NCBI RefSeq assembly: GCF_000505545.1
Contig: NZ_AYTB01000008.1
Span: 248,001 to 312,000, forward strand
Source of the DNA: Kurthia huakuii LAM0618
GTDB lineage: Bacteria > Bacillota > Bacilli > Bacillales_A > Planococcaceae
DNA: 64,000 bases
Direction: 5' to 3'
Part shown: positions 25,578-33,798 of the stretch, one piece after another
How the letters are laid out: every line of letters begins with the position of its first letter
Position numbering within the stretch: the stretch's first letter is position 1
Made by a program: the position numbers and the translations under genes
The notes under the pieces: model-generated
Told to the model about the DNA's origin: nothing
The model's input: the letters and a program-made list of their open reading frames with translations, nothing else
The model's database searches: none

Positions 25578-26324
25578 TTAAAATAAAATGAGTACAAAGG
25601 CGATTCCTGATCCAATGGCGAGCGCTGTTAGCGAAGCCTCTGCGCCTTTTGTGACACCAGATACGAAGTGACCCGCCATCATGTCGCGTACAGCATTGGC
25701 GATTGGAACACCCGGTACAAGCGGCATGACCGCACCGATAATAATTTTATCTTCTTGCAAGCCAAGTCCTAATTGGAGTGCGAGTAATGTCAGGAGCCCC
25801 ACGACAATGGACGCCGAAAATTCAGCGAAAAATTTCACTTTCGTAATCGCGTTCATACGCAAGCATACCCAGTGCCCCACCCCACCAGCAACAGCAGCGG
25901 CCGGCATATCCCATACCGAACCCATAAATAAAATAACGAAGCATCCACTCGCAATCGCCGCATAAATGACTTGTGCGAGCTCGGATCTAAATAAATTTTT
26001 ATTTTCAAGCGCCTTCAGTTGATCATACGCTTCTTCAATTGATAGTTGATTTGCCGTTAATGCGCGAGAAATCGTATTAATTTCGGCAATCTTTGATAAA
26101 TCGGTAGCGCGCCTTGGAATTTGTGCGATGCGTGTCGGACTCTCATGACCAGCAGAAAAAATAATGCCGGTTGGTGTCACAAAGCTTTGTGCATCTTGGT
26201 ATCCTTGTGAACGCGCCATGCGTAGCATCGTATCTTCTGCTCGATACGTCTCCGCACCACTTTGCATTAGTAAGCGTCCTGCTAGTAAAAAGCAATCCGC
26301 CGCAAAGACAGATGAAGTATCCAT
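25578..26324 (-). CDS. threonine/serine exporter-like, large subunit (YjjP/ThrE)
   Basis: The 248-residue protein has a cytoplasmic N-terminal part of about 110 residues, with the ThrE motif LMQSGAETYRAEDTMLRMA. Five membrane segments follow, with AVMPLVPGVPIANAVRD near residue 195. This is the DUF1212 half of split ThrE exporters. The ATG at 26324 has GGGAGG 7 nt upstream; the longer frame to 26360 lies within the preceding terminator region. It forms a two-gene operon with the small subunit. Confidence 0.87.
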   Translation of the reverse strand: MDTSSVFAADCFLLAGRLLMQSGAETYRAEDTMLRMARSQGYQDAQSFVTPTGIIFSAGHESPTRIAQIPRRATDLSKIAEINTISRALTANQLSIEEAYDQLKALENKNLFRSELAQVIYAAIASGCFVILFMGSVWDMPAAAVAGGVGHWVCLRMNAITKVKFFAEFSASIVVGLLTLLALQLGLGLQEDKIIIGAVMPLVPGVPIANAVRDMMAGHFVSGVTKGAEASLTALAIGSGIAFVLILF

Positions 26325-26349
26325 CTTGTCCCTCCCTATAAATAAAAGT

Positions 26350-26374
26350 AAGGAGCCCAAAACGCTGGCTCCTT
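26350..26374 (-). terminator. terminator of the acyl-CoA operon
   Basis: AAGGAGCC/GGCTCCTT stem (26350-26357, 26367-26374) is followed on the minus strand by a T-rich run, after the SDR gene. Confidence 0.7.
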
Positions 26375-26410
26375 AACATTATAGTAGTTATTTGTGCATT
26401 TGATAAGTCA

Positions 26411-27175
26411 TTATTTTGCCGGCATACGCGTCGCAGCATCCAAGCGAATCAACTCAGCATTTAAATACGCACTTTCAATCATATACTTAACTGTAAACGC
26501 ATATTCTGAAGGGTCACCTAAACGCTTCGGATACTCTGGAATTTGGCGTAATGAAGCAAGTGCATTTTCGGGCATTCCTTGCATTAGCGGCGTTTCAAAT
26601 AATCCCGGCGCAATCGTATTAATGCGAATATTTACGCTTGCGAGGTCACGTGCAATTGGTAACGCCATGCTCGCAATCGCCCCTTTACTAGCGCTATAAG
26701 CAGCTTGCCCCATTTGGCCATCAAATGCCGCAATCGAAGCAGTATTAATAACGATGCCGCGGTCTGGTTGCTCAGCTGTTGGTTCATTTTTCGCCATTTG
26801 CTCAACAGCTAGACGCAACACGTTAAATGTGCCAATTAAATTAATATCAATAATTTTTTTGAAGAAATCCAGCGACATCACCCCTTTGCGTCCGAATACT
26901 TTCGCGGGTGGGCCGATTCCTGCACAGTTAACGGCAATATCTAAGTGACCATGCGTTGCCATAATGGTATCAATGGCTTGCTGCACGTCCGCTTCACTTG
27001 TGACATCAACATTATGGAATGTTGCACCGATTTCTGCAGCTGCACGTTGGCCGTTTTCTTCATTTACATCAAAAATTTGAACATGTGCACCGTTATCTGC
27101 AAGCATTTTGGCTGTTGCAAACCCTAGACCTGAAGCGGCCCCTGTGACGATTGCTACTTTATGTTGAATAATCAT
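26411..27175 (-). CDS. short-chain dehydrogenase, 3-hydroxyacyl-CoA dehydrogenase type-2-like
   Basis: The 254-residue SDR has the cofactor motif TGAASGLG (11-18), NAG (83-86 region) and catalytic Ser147, Tyr160, Lys164. An acidic Asp at the end of beta-2 (IFDVNEE) favours NAD. Its overall pattern, including the insert EPTAEQPDRGIVINTAS, matches HSD17B10-type 2-methyl-3-hydroxyacyl-CoA dehydrogenases. It is last in a three-gene operon with a CaiB-type CoA-transferase and an acyl-CoA dehydrogenase, which suits oxidation of a branched acyl-CoA. Confidence 0.85.
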   Translation of the reverse strand: MIIQHKVAIVTGAASGLGFATAKMLADNGAHVQIFDVNEENGQRAAAEIGATFHNVDVTSEADVQQAIDTIMATHGHLDIAVNCAGIGPPAKVFGRKGVMSLDFFKKIIDINLIGTFNVLRLAVEQMAKNEPTAEQPDRGIVINTASIAAFDGQMGQAAYSASKGAIASMALPIARDLASVNIRINTIAPGLFETPLMQGMPENALASLRQIPEYPKRLGDPSEYAFTVKYMIESAYLNAELIRLDAATRMPAK

Positions 27176-27187
27176 TTCTAAATCCCC

Positions 27188-28210
27188 CTATTTCTTTGTA
27201 AAACGTAATGGTGATACGAGTTGCGTTTGTGCAAGAACTCCGCGCGCCTGTGCATGAGGCTGATGAACCGCTTCTAAAAACGTCAGTACAGGTGTGATGC
27301 ACAGCTCAGGTTCATGCGCTAAAATGACTTGCCACGCCGCAAAATCTTTTGCGCGTATCGCTTCGGCAACGCGTTGTTTTTTCAGCGGCATTGCCACGTC
27401 AAACCAATCTGGAATTGCTAGTACTTCTGCTAGGCGCTGTTGGAATTTGATTTCAAGTGTACCAACCGCGACATAACGTCCATCTTTCGTTTCGTAATAA
27501 TCATAAAAACTACCGCCATTTAATTCTGCTGCTTCGGGTTCGAGTGTTTCGTTTGTAGCTAGTTGCATTGGTCCAAACAACGGATGAAGCGCCAATGCAG
27601 CATCCAACATACTAATATCTATATGTTGTCCAAACCCGGTTGTCCCACGTTCAATGACTGCTGCTAACAATGCAATTATCGCATGGAGTGAGCCACCTGC
27701 AATATCAGCTAGCTGCATGCCACTCGCAACAGGTCGTTCACCCGCGCGGCGTAAGCTATTGGCTACACCGGACAATGCTAAATAATTAATATCATGACCA
27801 GCGTGTGTCGCAAGCGGCCCAGTCTGTCCATAACCGGTAATCGAGCAATAAATCAATTGCGGAAAACGAGCGTGTAGCGTGTCGTAATCAAGACCGAATT
27901 TTGCCATTATACCTGGACGGAATTGTTCGATAATAATATCGTACTCGAGCAGTAGTTCATCAATTTGTTGCAGCCCTTCTGCTGATTTCAAATCAATGAC
28001 TTGCTTCTTTTTCCCACGCTGCAAATACGCATAACTAGCTGATACACCACTTTCTAGTTGCGGTTGTAGGTCCTTTACGACATCTGCTTTATTCGGCGCC
28101 TCTATATGTAATACGTCAGCACCTAAATCAGCCAACATCATCGTCGCAAATGGTCCCGGTAACAACGTTGAAAAATCGAGTATGTTTAAGCCAGCAAGTG
28201 GTCCACTCAT
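27188..28210 (-). CDS. CaiB/BaiF family CoA-transferase or alpha-methylacyl-CoA racemase-like
   Basis: The 340-residue class III CoA-transferase family protein has the N-terminal pattern LAGLNILDFSTLLPGPFATMMLADLGADVLHIE, and ITGYGQTGPLATHAGHDINY, whose Asp is the usual catalytic acid of the family. Length is short, nearer to alpha-methylacyl-CoA racemases (about 350-380) than to formyl-CoA transferases. Racemising 2-methylacyl-CoA would fit the flanking dehydrogenases, but transfer of CoA cannot be excluded. AGGTGG lies just upstream of the ATG at 28210. Confidence 0.82.
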   Translation of the reverse strand: MSGPLAGLNILDFSTLLPGPFATMMLADLGADVLHIEAPNKADVVKDLQPQLESGVSASYAYLQRGKKKQVIDLKSAEGLQQIDELLLEYDIIIEQFRPGIMAKFGLDYDTLHARFPQLIYCSITGYGQTGPLATHAGHDINYLALSGVANSLRRAGERPVASGMQLADIAGGSLHAIIALLAAVIERGTTGFGQHIDISMLDAALALHPLFGPMQLATNETLEPEAAELNGGSFYDYYETKDGRYVAVGTLEIKFQQRLAEVLAIPDWFDVAMPLKKQRVAEAIRAKDFAAWQVILAHEPELCITPVLTFLEAVHQPHAQARGVLAQTQLVSPLRFTKK

Positions 28211-28218
28211 CACCCCAC

Positions 28219-29385
28219 CTACTTCCCTAAAATATCATTGGCAATAATTTGTTTCATAATTTCGGACGTCCCGCCGTAAATACGCTGTACGCGAGCATCA
28301 ACAAATGCGCGCGCAATCGGGTATTCGGTCATATAACCGTAGCCACCAAATAATTGTAGACAGCCATCAATCACTTCGCCTTGCGTTTCAGAGCAAGTTA
28401 ACTTCGCCATACTTGCGGTTGCGGTATCAAGCGCTTCTTGTTCAATCAATGTCATACACTCATCGACAAATGCACGATGCATACGTACTTTCGTTTGCAT
28501 TTCAGCAATTTTAAAGCGCGTATTTTGGAAATCACTAATTTTTTGTTTGAAAGCTTCGCGCTCTTGCACATAACGAATTGTTTGCTCGAGTGCACCTTCC
28601 ATCGCACCTTGTGCACACACAGCTAACGTTAAGCGCTCGCGTGGCAATTCATTCATTAACACCGCAAAGCCTTTGTTTTTGTCACCTAAAATATGCGATG
28701 CCGGTAGCACGACATCATCGAAAAACAACTCTGACGTGTCGCATGAATGTAAGCCAATTTTCTTTAAGTTTTTCCCGCGCTCAAATCCTGTAACTGTTGG
28801 ATCGTCTAAAATAAACAGCGACGTCCCTTTTGACGCTTTCACCGACGTATCTGTTAATGCCGCCAACACAATAAAATCGCCTAGTTGACCATTGGTAATA
28901 AATGTTTTCGAGCCGCTAATACGATACGAATCCGTTGCCGCGTCATAGCTTGCGGTTGTTTTAATGCCTTGTAAATCGCTACCAGCGCCTGGTTCAGTCA
29001 TCGCAATCGCGCCAACTAACTCACCAGATGCTAATTTCGGTAAATAATGCTGTTTTTGCTCCTCTGTTCCAGAGCCTAATACATAGTGTGCGACAATATT
29101 GGAATGTACCGATAAGTTAATCGCAATCGCCGTATACCCTAAACGCGTTAGCTCATCGATTACGAGTGATGAATAACGATACGATACGCCTGTCCCACCA
29201 TACTCTTCAGGAACATCAATGCATAATAACCCTTCTTCACCTAACTTCGTCCACAATTCTCGCGGTACACTGCCAGCTTCTTCCCATTCTTCGTAATAAG
29301 GGGCAATATATTTATCTGCAAAACCTTGAATAGATTTGCGGAATAATAGTAAATCATCATCTTCTTGACGTCGTTTTGTTACCAT
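28219..29385 (-). CDS. acyl-CoA dehydrogenase
   Basis: The 388-residue flavoprotein has both family signatures: GAIAMTEPGAGSDLQGI (about residue 125) and QLFGGYGYMTEYPIAR near residue 345. YGGTSEIMK follows. The usual catalytic Glu of butyryl-CoA dehydrogenase types would be the E of YGGTSE. It is the first gene behind a sigma-54 promoter at 29421-29437. AAGGAG lies 9 nt before the ATG at 29385. Chain length and branching of the substrate cannot be read from the sequence. Confidence 0.92.
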   Translation of the reverse strand: MVTKRRQEDDDLLLFRKSIQGFADKYIAPYYEEWEEAGSVPRELWTKLGEEGLLCIDVPEEYGGTGVSYRYSSLVIDELTRLGYTAIAINLSVHSNIVAHYVLGSGTEEQKQHYLPKLASGELVGAIAMTEPGAGSDLQGIKTTASYDAATDSYRISGSKTFITNGQLGDFIVLAALTDTSVKASKGTSLFILDDPTVTGFERGKNLKKIGLHSCDTSELFFDDVVLPASHILGDKNKGFAVLMNELPRERLTLAVCAQGAMEGALEQTIRYVQEREAFKQKISDFQNTRFKIAEMQTKVRMHRAFVDECMTLIEQEALDTATASMAKLTCSETQGEVIDGCLQLFGGYGYMTEYPIARAFVDARVQRIYGGTSEIMKQIIANDILGK

Positions 29386-29420
29386 AATCAATCACTCCTT
29401 TTCTCTTGTACTGTATATGT

Positions 29421-29437
29421 AGCAAGAATCGTGCCAA
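29421..29437 (-). promoter_or_regulatory. sigma-54 (-24/-12) promoter of the acyl-CoA operon
   Basis: On the minus strand TTGGCAC-N5-TTGCT matches the sigma-54 consensus (TTGGCACNNNNNTTGCW) at every defined position. It lies 36 bp upstream of the acyl-CoA dehydrogenase start codon, opposite the gene of a sigma-54 activator. Confidence 0.9.
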
Positions 29438-29461
29438 CGAAATGATGGCACTTTGCCTAGA

Positions 29462-29505
29462 AAAGTGTTCACTTTCGAGCACATTTTTGTAAAGTTGTTC
29501 ACTTT
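29462..29505. promoter_or_regulatory. candidate enhancer sites for the sigma-54 activator
   Basis: TGTTCACTTT occurs at 29466-29475 and again at 29496-29505, 30 bp (about three helical turns) apart. Each is part of a dyad (AAAGTG-TT-CACTTT; AAAGT...ACTTT). They lie 25-68 bp upstream of the -24 element, in the gap to the activator gene. Confidence 0.6.
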
Positions 29506-29541
29506 TCTGTACAATATTGTAAAGACGATGGAGGTGTACAT

Positions 29542-31599
29542 ATGCTGATTCGAGAATTTATGGTAGAAGATTTTCCATGTTTAACAGAAACGACAACATT
29601 GCAACAAGCCATTCATTATTTTTTAGAAGCACCTGCTAATATGTTGCCAGTCGTTTCTGAGCATCGGGAGCTTGTTGGCATTATGACGCGTAACCGGTTA
29701 TTACGCGCAATCAATGAAGGGTCATCACTAGCTGAGCCGATCGCCTCATTTATCAAACGTGATGTCGTGTATTTAGAAGATGATGCGACGATTGAAGAGG
29801 CAAAAGAGGCGTTGATGTCAAACAACGTTGGCCATGCACCGATTTTAAATGCGGCGTATCAGCCTGTTGGTTTATTGTCAACGGCACAAATTTTTACAGC
29901 GTACGATCATTTATATGAGCGCTTAGAAAATCAATGGCAACTCGTTATTGAACATTTGCCATTTGCACTTGCGACATTTGATTTACATAAAACGATTTTG
30001 TCGCAAAATGGCAATGCGAAAAAATTATATAAACAATTGAGTGAGGCGGAGCGACAAGCTATATTTGCAATTACCGATGATATGCTTGAGGAGGAACTTG
30101 CGCCAATTCGTCAAAAATTGACGTTGCCATCGCGTACACTCTTAGTACAATGCTTTCCGTTAAAACGAAAAAAACAGCATGTCGGTATGGTCATTATCGT
30201 TGAAGATTGGACAAATTTAGAGACGTTAACGAATGAATTAAAATTATCGCGGGAATGGCAAGCAAAATTACAATCAACCATGTCGCTAGCCTACGATGCG
30301 CTTATTTTAACAAATGAACAAGGGCAGATTACGATGGTCAACAATGGTTGTTGTGAGCTATTTCATACCGAACAGCAACAATTGTTACAACAACCGATTC
30401 GCGCGCTATTACCTGACCTTGATTTTGCGGGCGTTTTTGATAAAGGATTGCATTATGTCAATACACCTGCGACGATTCAAGGGATGCAATGCCTCGTTAC
30501 GTTAATGCCGCTTGAGTCACAACACGAAACACTTGGCATTATTTGCAAAATCACTTATCGCGGGTTAAAACAACTACAAGGTGCATTAAAACGCGTTACC
30601 GAACTTGAAAAACAAGTAACAAAATATGAAAGTGAAATTCAATCAATCAAAGGGACAAAATATTCATTTGCGAGTATCGCAGGAACATCACAAGCGATTA
30701 CGCGTGCAATAACGGAAGCAACCGCAGCAGCAAAAAGTCGCTCAACGGTGCTCTTGCGTGGTGAGAGTGGGACCGGGAAGGAACTGTTTGCGCATGGGAT
30801 TCACGTGGCATCTGCGCAAACAGGTCATTTTGTCGAAGTTAACTGTGCGGCGATACCAAAAGAATTAATGGAATCAGAATTTTTCGGCTATGAAGACGGT
30901 GCTTTTACTGGTGCAAAACGTGGTGGGCAAAAGGGGAAATTTGAAATTGCGCAAAATGGCACGCTTTTTTTAGATGAAATTGGGGATATGTCGCTTGATT
31001 TACAAGCTAAGCTACTACGTGTACTACAAGAAAAAGAATTTTCTCCTGTAGGAAGCGCAAAAAAAATTATCGTCCAAACAAAAATTATCGCCGCAACGAA
31101 TCGCGATTTAGAGCGCATGATTGTAGACGGTACATTTCGCCAAGATCTCTATTATCGTTTAAATATTATGCAAATCCATATCCCGCCGCTTCGTGAGCGT
31201 TTAGATGATGTTCCAGCTATTGTCGAAGCCATTTTAAAAAGTTTAACGGCAGAAGGCTTTTACATACAAGGAATTATGCAAAATGCGTTGTCTTCGTTAA
31301 TGCAATATACATGGCCAGGCAATGTACGCGAACTGCATAATGTATTAGAGCGCGCCGCTAATTTGGCGATTGATGGCTGGATTACGCGCGATACCTTGCC
31401 AGCACTTGGGGAAATGCCTAGAGCAATTAGTGAAAAACCTGCCGCCGTCGAATCGATGGCTACTATTTTAGCGGATAAGGAGCGGCAATTGATTGTGGAA
31501 GCGCTCGCTCGTAATGGTGGTAATAAATCGAAAACATGTAAAGAACTTGGCTATAGCCGAACGTGGCTGTACAATAAAATGCAAGAATATCAACTTTAA
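29542..31599 (+). CDS. sigma-54-dependent activator with CBS pair and PAS sensor
   Basis: The 685-residue regulator has two CBS motifs (about 8-55 and 70-125) and a PAS-like region (about 130-340). The AAA+ domain carries Walker A GESGTGKE near residue 407, GAFTGA near 453 (sigma-54 contact) and Walker B LFLDEIGD. A Fis-type helix-turn-helix ends the protein (NKSKTCKELGYSRTWLYNKM, about 660-680). GGAGGTG precedes the ATG by 7 nt. CBS domains often bind adenine nucleotides, so it may sense energy state or CoA ligands. It faces the acyl-CoA operon with the -24/-12 promoter and is its likely activator. Confidence 0.92.
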   Translation: MLIREFMVEDFPCLTETTTLQQAIHYFLEAPANMLPVVSEHRELVGIMTRNRLLRAINEGSSLAEPIASFIKRDVVYLEDDATIEEAKEALMSNNVGHAPILNAAYQPVGLLSTAQIFTAYDHLYERLENQWQLVIEHLPFALATFDLHKTILSQNGNAKKLYKQLSEAERQAIFAITDDMLEEELAPIRQKLTLPSRTLLVQCFPLKRKKQHVGMVIIVEDWTNLETLTNELKLSREWQAKLQSTMSLAYDALILTNEQGQITMVNNGCCELFHTEQQQLLQQPIRALLPDLDFAGVFDKGLHYVNTPATIQGMQCLVTLMPLESQHETLGIICKITYRGLKQLQGALKRVTELEKQVTKYESEIQSIKGTKYSFASIAGTSQAITRAITEATAAAKSRSTVLLRGESGTGKELFAHGIHVASAQTGHFVEVNCAAIPKELMESEFFGYEDGAFTGAKRGGQKGKFEIAQNGTLFLDEIGDMSLDLQAKLLRVLQEKEFSPVGSAKKIIVQTKIIAATNRDLERMIVDGTFRQDLYYRLNIMQIHIPPLRERLDDVPAIVEAILKSLTAEGFYIQGIMQNALSSLMQYTWPGNVRELHNVLERAANLAIDGWITRDTLPALGEMPRAISEKPAAVESMATILADKERQLIVEALARNGGNKSKTCKELGYSRTWLYNKMQEYQL

Positions 31600-31600
31600 A

Positions 31601-31631
31601 AAAAGCGACCTATTAGCCTTAGGTCGCTTTT
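31601..31631. terminator. bidirectional terminator after the sigma-54 activator
   Basis: AAAAGCGACCT/AGGTCGCTTTT (11 bp, 9-nt loop) lies between convergent genes. Confidence 0.9.
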
Positions 31632-31819
31632 TTCGTTGAATACGCTGATTGAGAAGATGTCGCTGACTTATCTTCTTTATGATACTGAATCGATGAATGT
31701 TTTAAATAGTTCATCGCACGTTCTAAATCTTTTGCTTGTTGACGTTGATAAAGCCACATAAATAAAAGTGGGAAAATAGCAAAAATGACTACCCCTGCAA
31801 TCATAATTGTTACGGTCAT
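31619..31819 (-). CDS. small single-TM protein of unknown function
   Basis: The 66-residue protein has an N-terminal membrane segment (about 3-24) followed by a charged helix (QRQQAKDLERAMNYLKHSS) and a Ser/Thr/Lys-rich tail. The topology suggests a membrane anchor with a cytoplasmic helical tail. AAGGAGGAG lies 8 nt before the ATG, strong support for expression. The stop codon lies in the terminator shared with the activator gene. No family is recognised. Confidence 0.65.
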   Translation of the reverse strand: MTVTIMIAGVVIFAIFPLLFMWLYQRQQAKDLERAMNYLKHSSIQYHKEDKSATSSQSAYSTKKAT

Positions 31820-31925
31820 TTAAATCTCCTCCTTCTGTCAGACAATCATTTATGTTTAAATTTCCTCTTTTTCATCAAAAATAAACTAAAATGTTAAAAT
31901 ATTTTGACTTTTTGTGAAGGAATTA

Positions 31926-31956
31926 AAAAAAGACTACGCTATTGCGTAATCTTTTT
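31926..31956 (-). terminator. terminator after the gene at 31962
   Basis: An imperfect stem (AAAAGACTACGC/GCGTAATCTTTT) with loop TATT is followed by a T-run on the minus strand. Confidence 0.7.
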
Positions 31957-31961
31957 AAACG

Positions 31962-32219
31962 TTATAGTTCTGCTAAAATCATCATGATAGCCGTTCCTAC
32001 GATAATTAATAGTGTCATGGCCTTCCACGGTTTGAAGCGTTGTTGCCCAAATAAATAGGGAAGAGAAAATAAGCCAATCAATGCGCCAAACATCAGCGCA
32101 CCAATAAAGTGAATGACCCAATTTAGTGGTGCTAATAACTCTGTCATAACCGGCACCCATAACCATGTTGTCACTCCCCAGACAACAAGTGTCACCACGC
32201 CGATAATTAGTTGTTTCAT
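31962..32219 (-). CDS. small three-TM membrane protein of unknown function
   Basis: The 85-residue protein is hydrophobic throughout, with segments at about 4-23, 32-55 and 66-84. Trp and Gly recur (VVWGVTTWLWVP). AAGGAG lies 8 nt before the ATG at 32219; the longer frame to 32330 starts inside the next gene and is rejected. No family is recognised. It is followed by its own terminator. Confidence 0.6.
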   Translation of the reverse strand: MKQLIIGVVTLVVWGVTTWLWVPVMTELLAPLNWVIHFIGALMFGALIGLFSLPYLFGQQRFKPWKAMTLLIIVGTAIMMILAEL

Positions 32220-32283
32220 CGTCATTCTCCTTACGTATGTCATTAAAAAGCCTCTAAGTCTATTATACTTAGAGGAAAGCGCT

Positions 32284-33027
32284 TTATTTCGTGTAAAAGT
32301 GTCGAATATCGGAAATTTGTGCCATATCAAGCTGATGTTCTGCTAAAAAGTACGCTTCGTATGTACCGTAGCGCGTTTTTAAGGCTTCAAAAACACTCGT
32401 TAAAAACAGTGGATCACATCCAGCTAACGCTTTTAATGTCGGATGGTCGCCTAAATGACTCATCGCAAATGTATACCAATGCGGCGGATGCTGTGCAATA
32501 TAAGCATTCGTACGCAAATATTCTTCCATAATCTCCGCTTCGTCAACACCAAGCAATAAATAAATCAGTGCCGCTCCCACGCCAGTGCGATCTTTACCTG
32601 CTGAGCAGTGATGTAGCAGCGGGACTTGCTTCGTTGCTACTTTTTGAATTAATACGCGGTACACCTCGTTATCAAATGGCAGTTCCGCATAAAAGTCAGC
32701 AAATAGCGCTGGTGAAATTTTATCTAACACCGCTTGATTTGAAAAAACTTGTTCCATTGACATGCTTTTCATCGCGTCGCTCGTATTTTGTCTAGCAGGA
32801 ATACGAATCATCGTTGCGTTTTTGATAGTTGGTGACGGCTGTTTTTCCGCTTCGATGTCGTCGCGGTAATCAATAATCGTTGTTAAATGAAGTTCTTCTA
32901 ACGTCACGATATCTTGTGGTGTAGCATCTGCTAATGCCCCGCATCGAAATAATAACCCTTCTTTTACAACATGCCCATCTAGCGTTGGCAAACCACCCAT
33001 ATCTCGAAAATTTGATAATTGTTCCAT
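32284..33027 (-). CDS. tyrosine/lipid phosphatase (Y_phosphatase3 family)
   Basis: The 247-residue protein has the phosphatase P-loop HCSAGKDRTG with nucleophile Cys141 and Arg147, plus the N-terminal NFRDMGG motif typical of this family. Asp53 in IIDYRDD is the usual structural Asp. Relatives include Listeria LipA and mycobacterial PtpB, which act on phosphotyrosine and phosphoinositides. There is no signal peptide, so this form is probably cytoplasmic. AGGAGG lies 8 nt before the ATG at 33027. Confidence 0.88.
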   Translation of the reverse strand: MEQLSNFRDMGGLPTLDGHVVKEGLLFRCGALADATPQDIVTLEELHLTTIIDYRDDIEAEKQPSPTIKNATMIRIPARQNTSDAMKSMSMEQVFSNQAVLDKISPALFADFYAELPFDNEVYRVLIQKVATKQVPLLHHCSAGKDRTGVGAALIYLLLGVDEAEIMEEYLRTNAYIAQHPPHWYTFAMSHLGDHPTLKALAGCDPLFLTSVFEALKTRYGTYEAYFLAEHQLDMAQISDIRHFYTK

Positions 33028-33075
33028 ATTCAACACCTCCTATGTCATTTATGCCATAAGTCCCCGTTAAATGCA

Positions 33076-33105
33076 AAAAAAGACTAACAAAGTGTTAGCC
33101 TTTTT
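33076..33105 (-). terminator. terminator after the lone receiver gene
   Basis: A stem AAAAGaCTAACA/TGTTAGcCTTTT lies at the 3' end of the receiver-domain gene, with T-runs on both strands. Confidence 0.7.
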
Positions 33106-33487
33106 GATTATATAATTCTGTAAAGCCTTCTAATAGTCGTTTTTCAAAGCGTGTTGTTTGCTCTTGTAACAACATTTGATATGTTCGTAATATCGAATCA
33201 TCTGCAGTGGATAATGTTGTAGCTGATGCAGACAGTAAAATAATTTCTGCCTGTGGATCTTTTTGACGAATTTCTTCTGCAAGTGCGATACCAGCGCCAT
33301 TTTTTAAGTCTATATTAATATAATAGACTTCCGCGCAGCGAGTCGTTAAAAACTGTTGTACAGATGTATGTTTTCTTGTCGTTAAAACAAATTCAACATT
33401 CCACTCATATGTTTTCGCGAGGCGTTCTAATGAATTATGTACAAAATTAATAGTTGAGTAGTTGTCGTCACAAATAACGATACGCAT
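33095..33487 (-). CDS. stand-alone response-regulator receiver domain (AgrA/ComE-like)
   Basis: The 130-residue protein is one receiver domain: acidic pair Asp7-Asp8, phospho-acceptor Asp60 (YYINIDLKNGAG) and a Ser at the usual Thr/Ser switch (ILLSASA, 86-88). The sequence resembles the AgrA/ComE class, yet no LytTR output domain follows. The Lys that normally comes after beta-5 is not evident, so phosphorylation chemistry may be altered. No histidine kinase is nearby. It could act by protein contact or sequester a partner. Confidence 0.72.
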   Translation of the reverse strand: MRIVICDDNYSTINFVHNSLERLAKTYEWNVEFVLTTRKHTSVQQFLTTRCAEVYYINIDLKNGAGIALAEEIRQKDPQAEIILLSASATTLSTADDSILRTYQMLLQEQTTRFEKRLLEGFTELYNQKG

Positions 33488-33650
33488 GTTAAATTCCTCC
33501 TACGTAACCTTCTAGCATGAATTAATAATAGCACAAAGATGTCTTTTATTCCGCACAAAAAATCACTTGATTATTATAAATAATATAAAAAGATTAAAAA
33601 AATTTACAAAAACGGACTTTTGAACCTATAAAAAACGTAAAAATTCATAA

Positions 33651-33791
33651 AAAAAGAGACTAGGACATACGTGCAACAACACCCTCTCAGATGAGCATAA
33701 GAAAAACCGGAATCGCGCTGTGGCGCGGTTCCGGTTTTTTGTTGCGAATTCTAAAAAAGGAACAGGAACTGTTTTGTCCCAGTCTCTTTTT
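33651..33791. repeat. dispersed nested-palindrome repeat, copy 3
   Basis: Outer arms AAAAAGAGACTAGGACA (33651-33667) and TGTCCCAGTCTCTTTTT (33775-33791) pair at 16 of 17 positions. The inner hairpin is at 33702-33738. Its reverse complement is nearly identical to copy 4 over the whole length. It ends 7 bp from the stop codon of the large surface protein. The rest of the 311-bp gap (33488-33650) is A/T-rich and holds nothing recognised. Confidence 0.88.
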
Positions 33792-33798
33792 AAACGTC

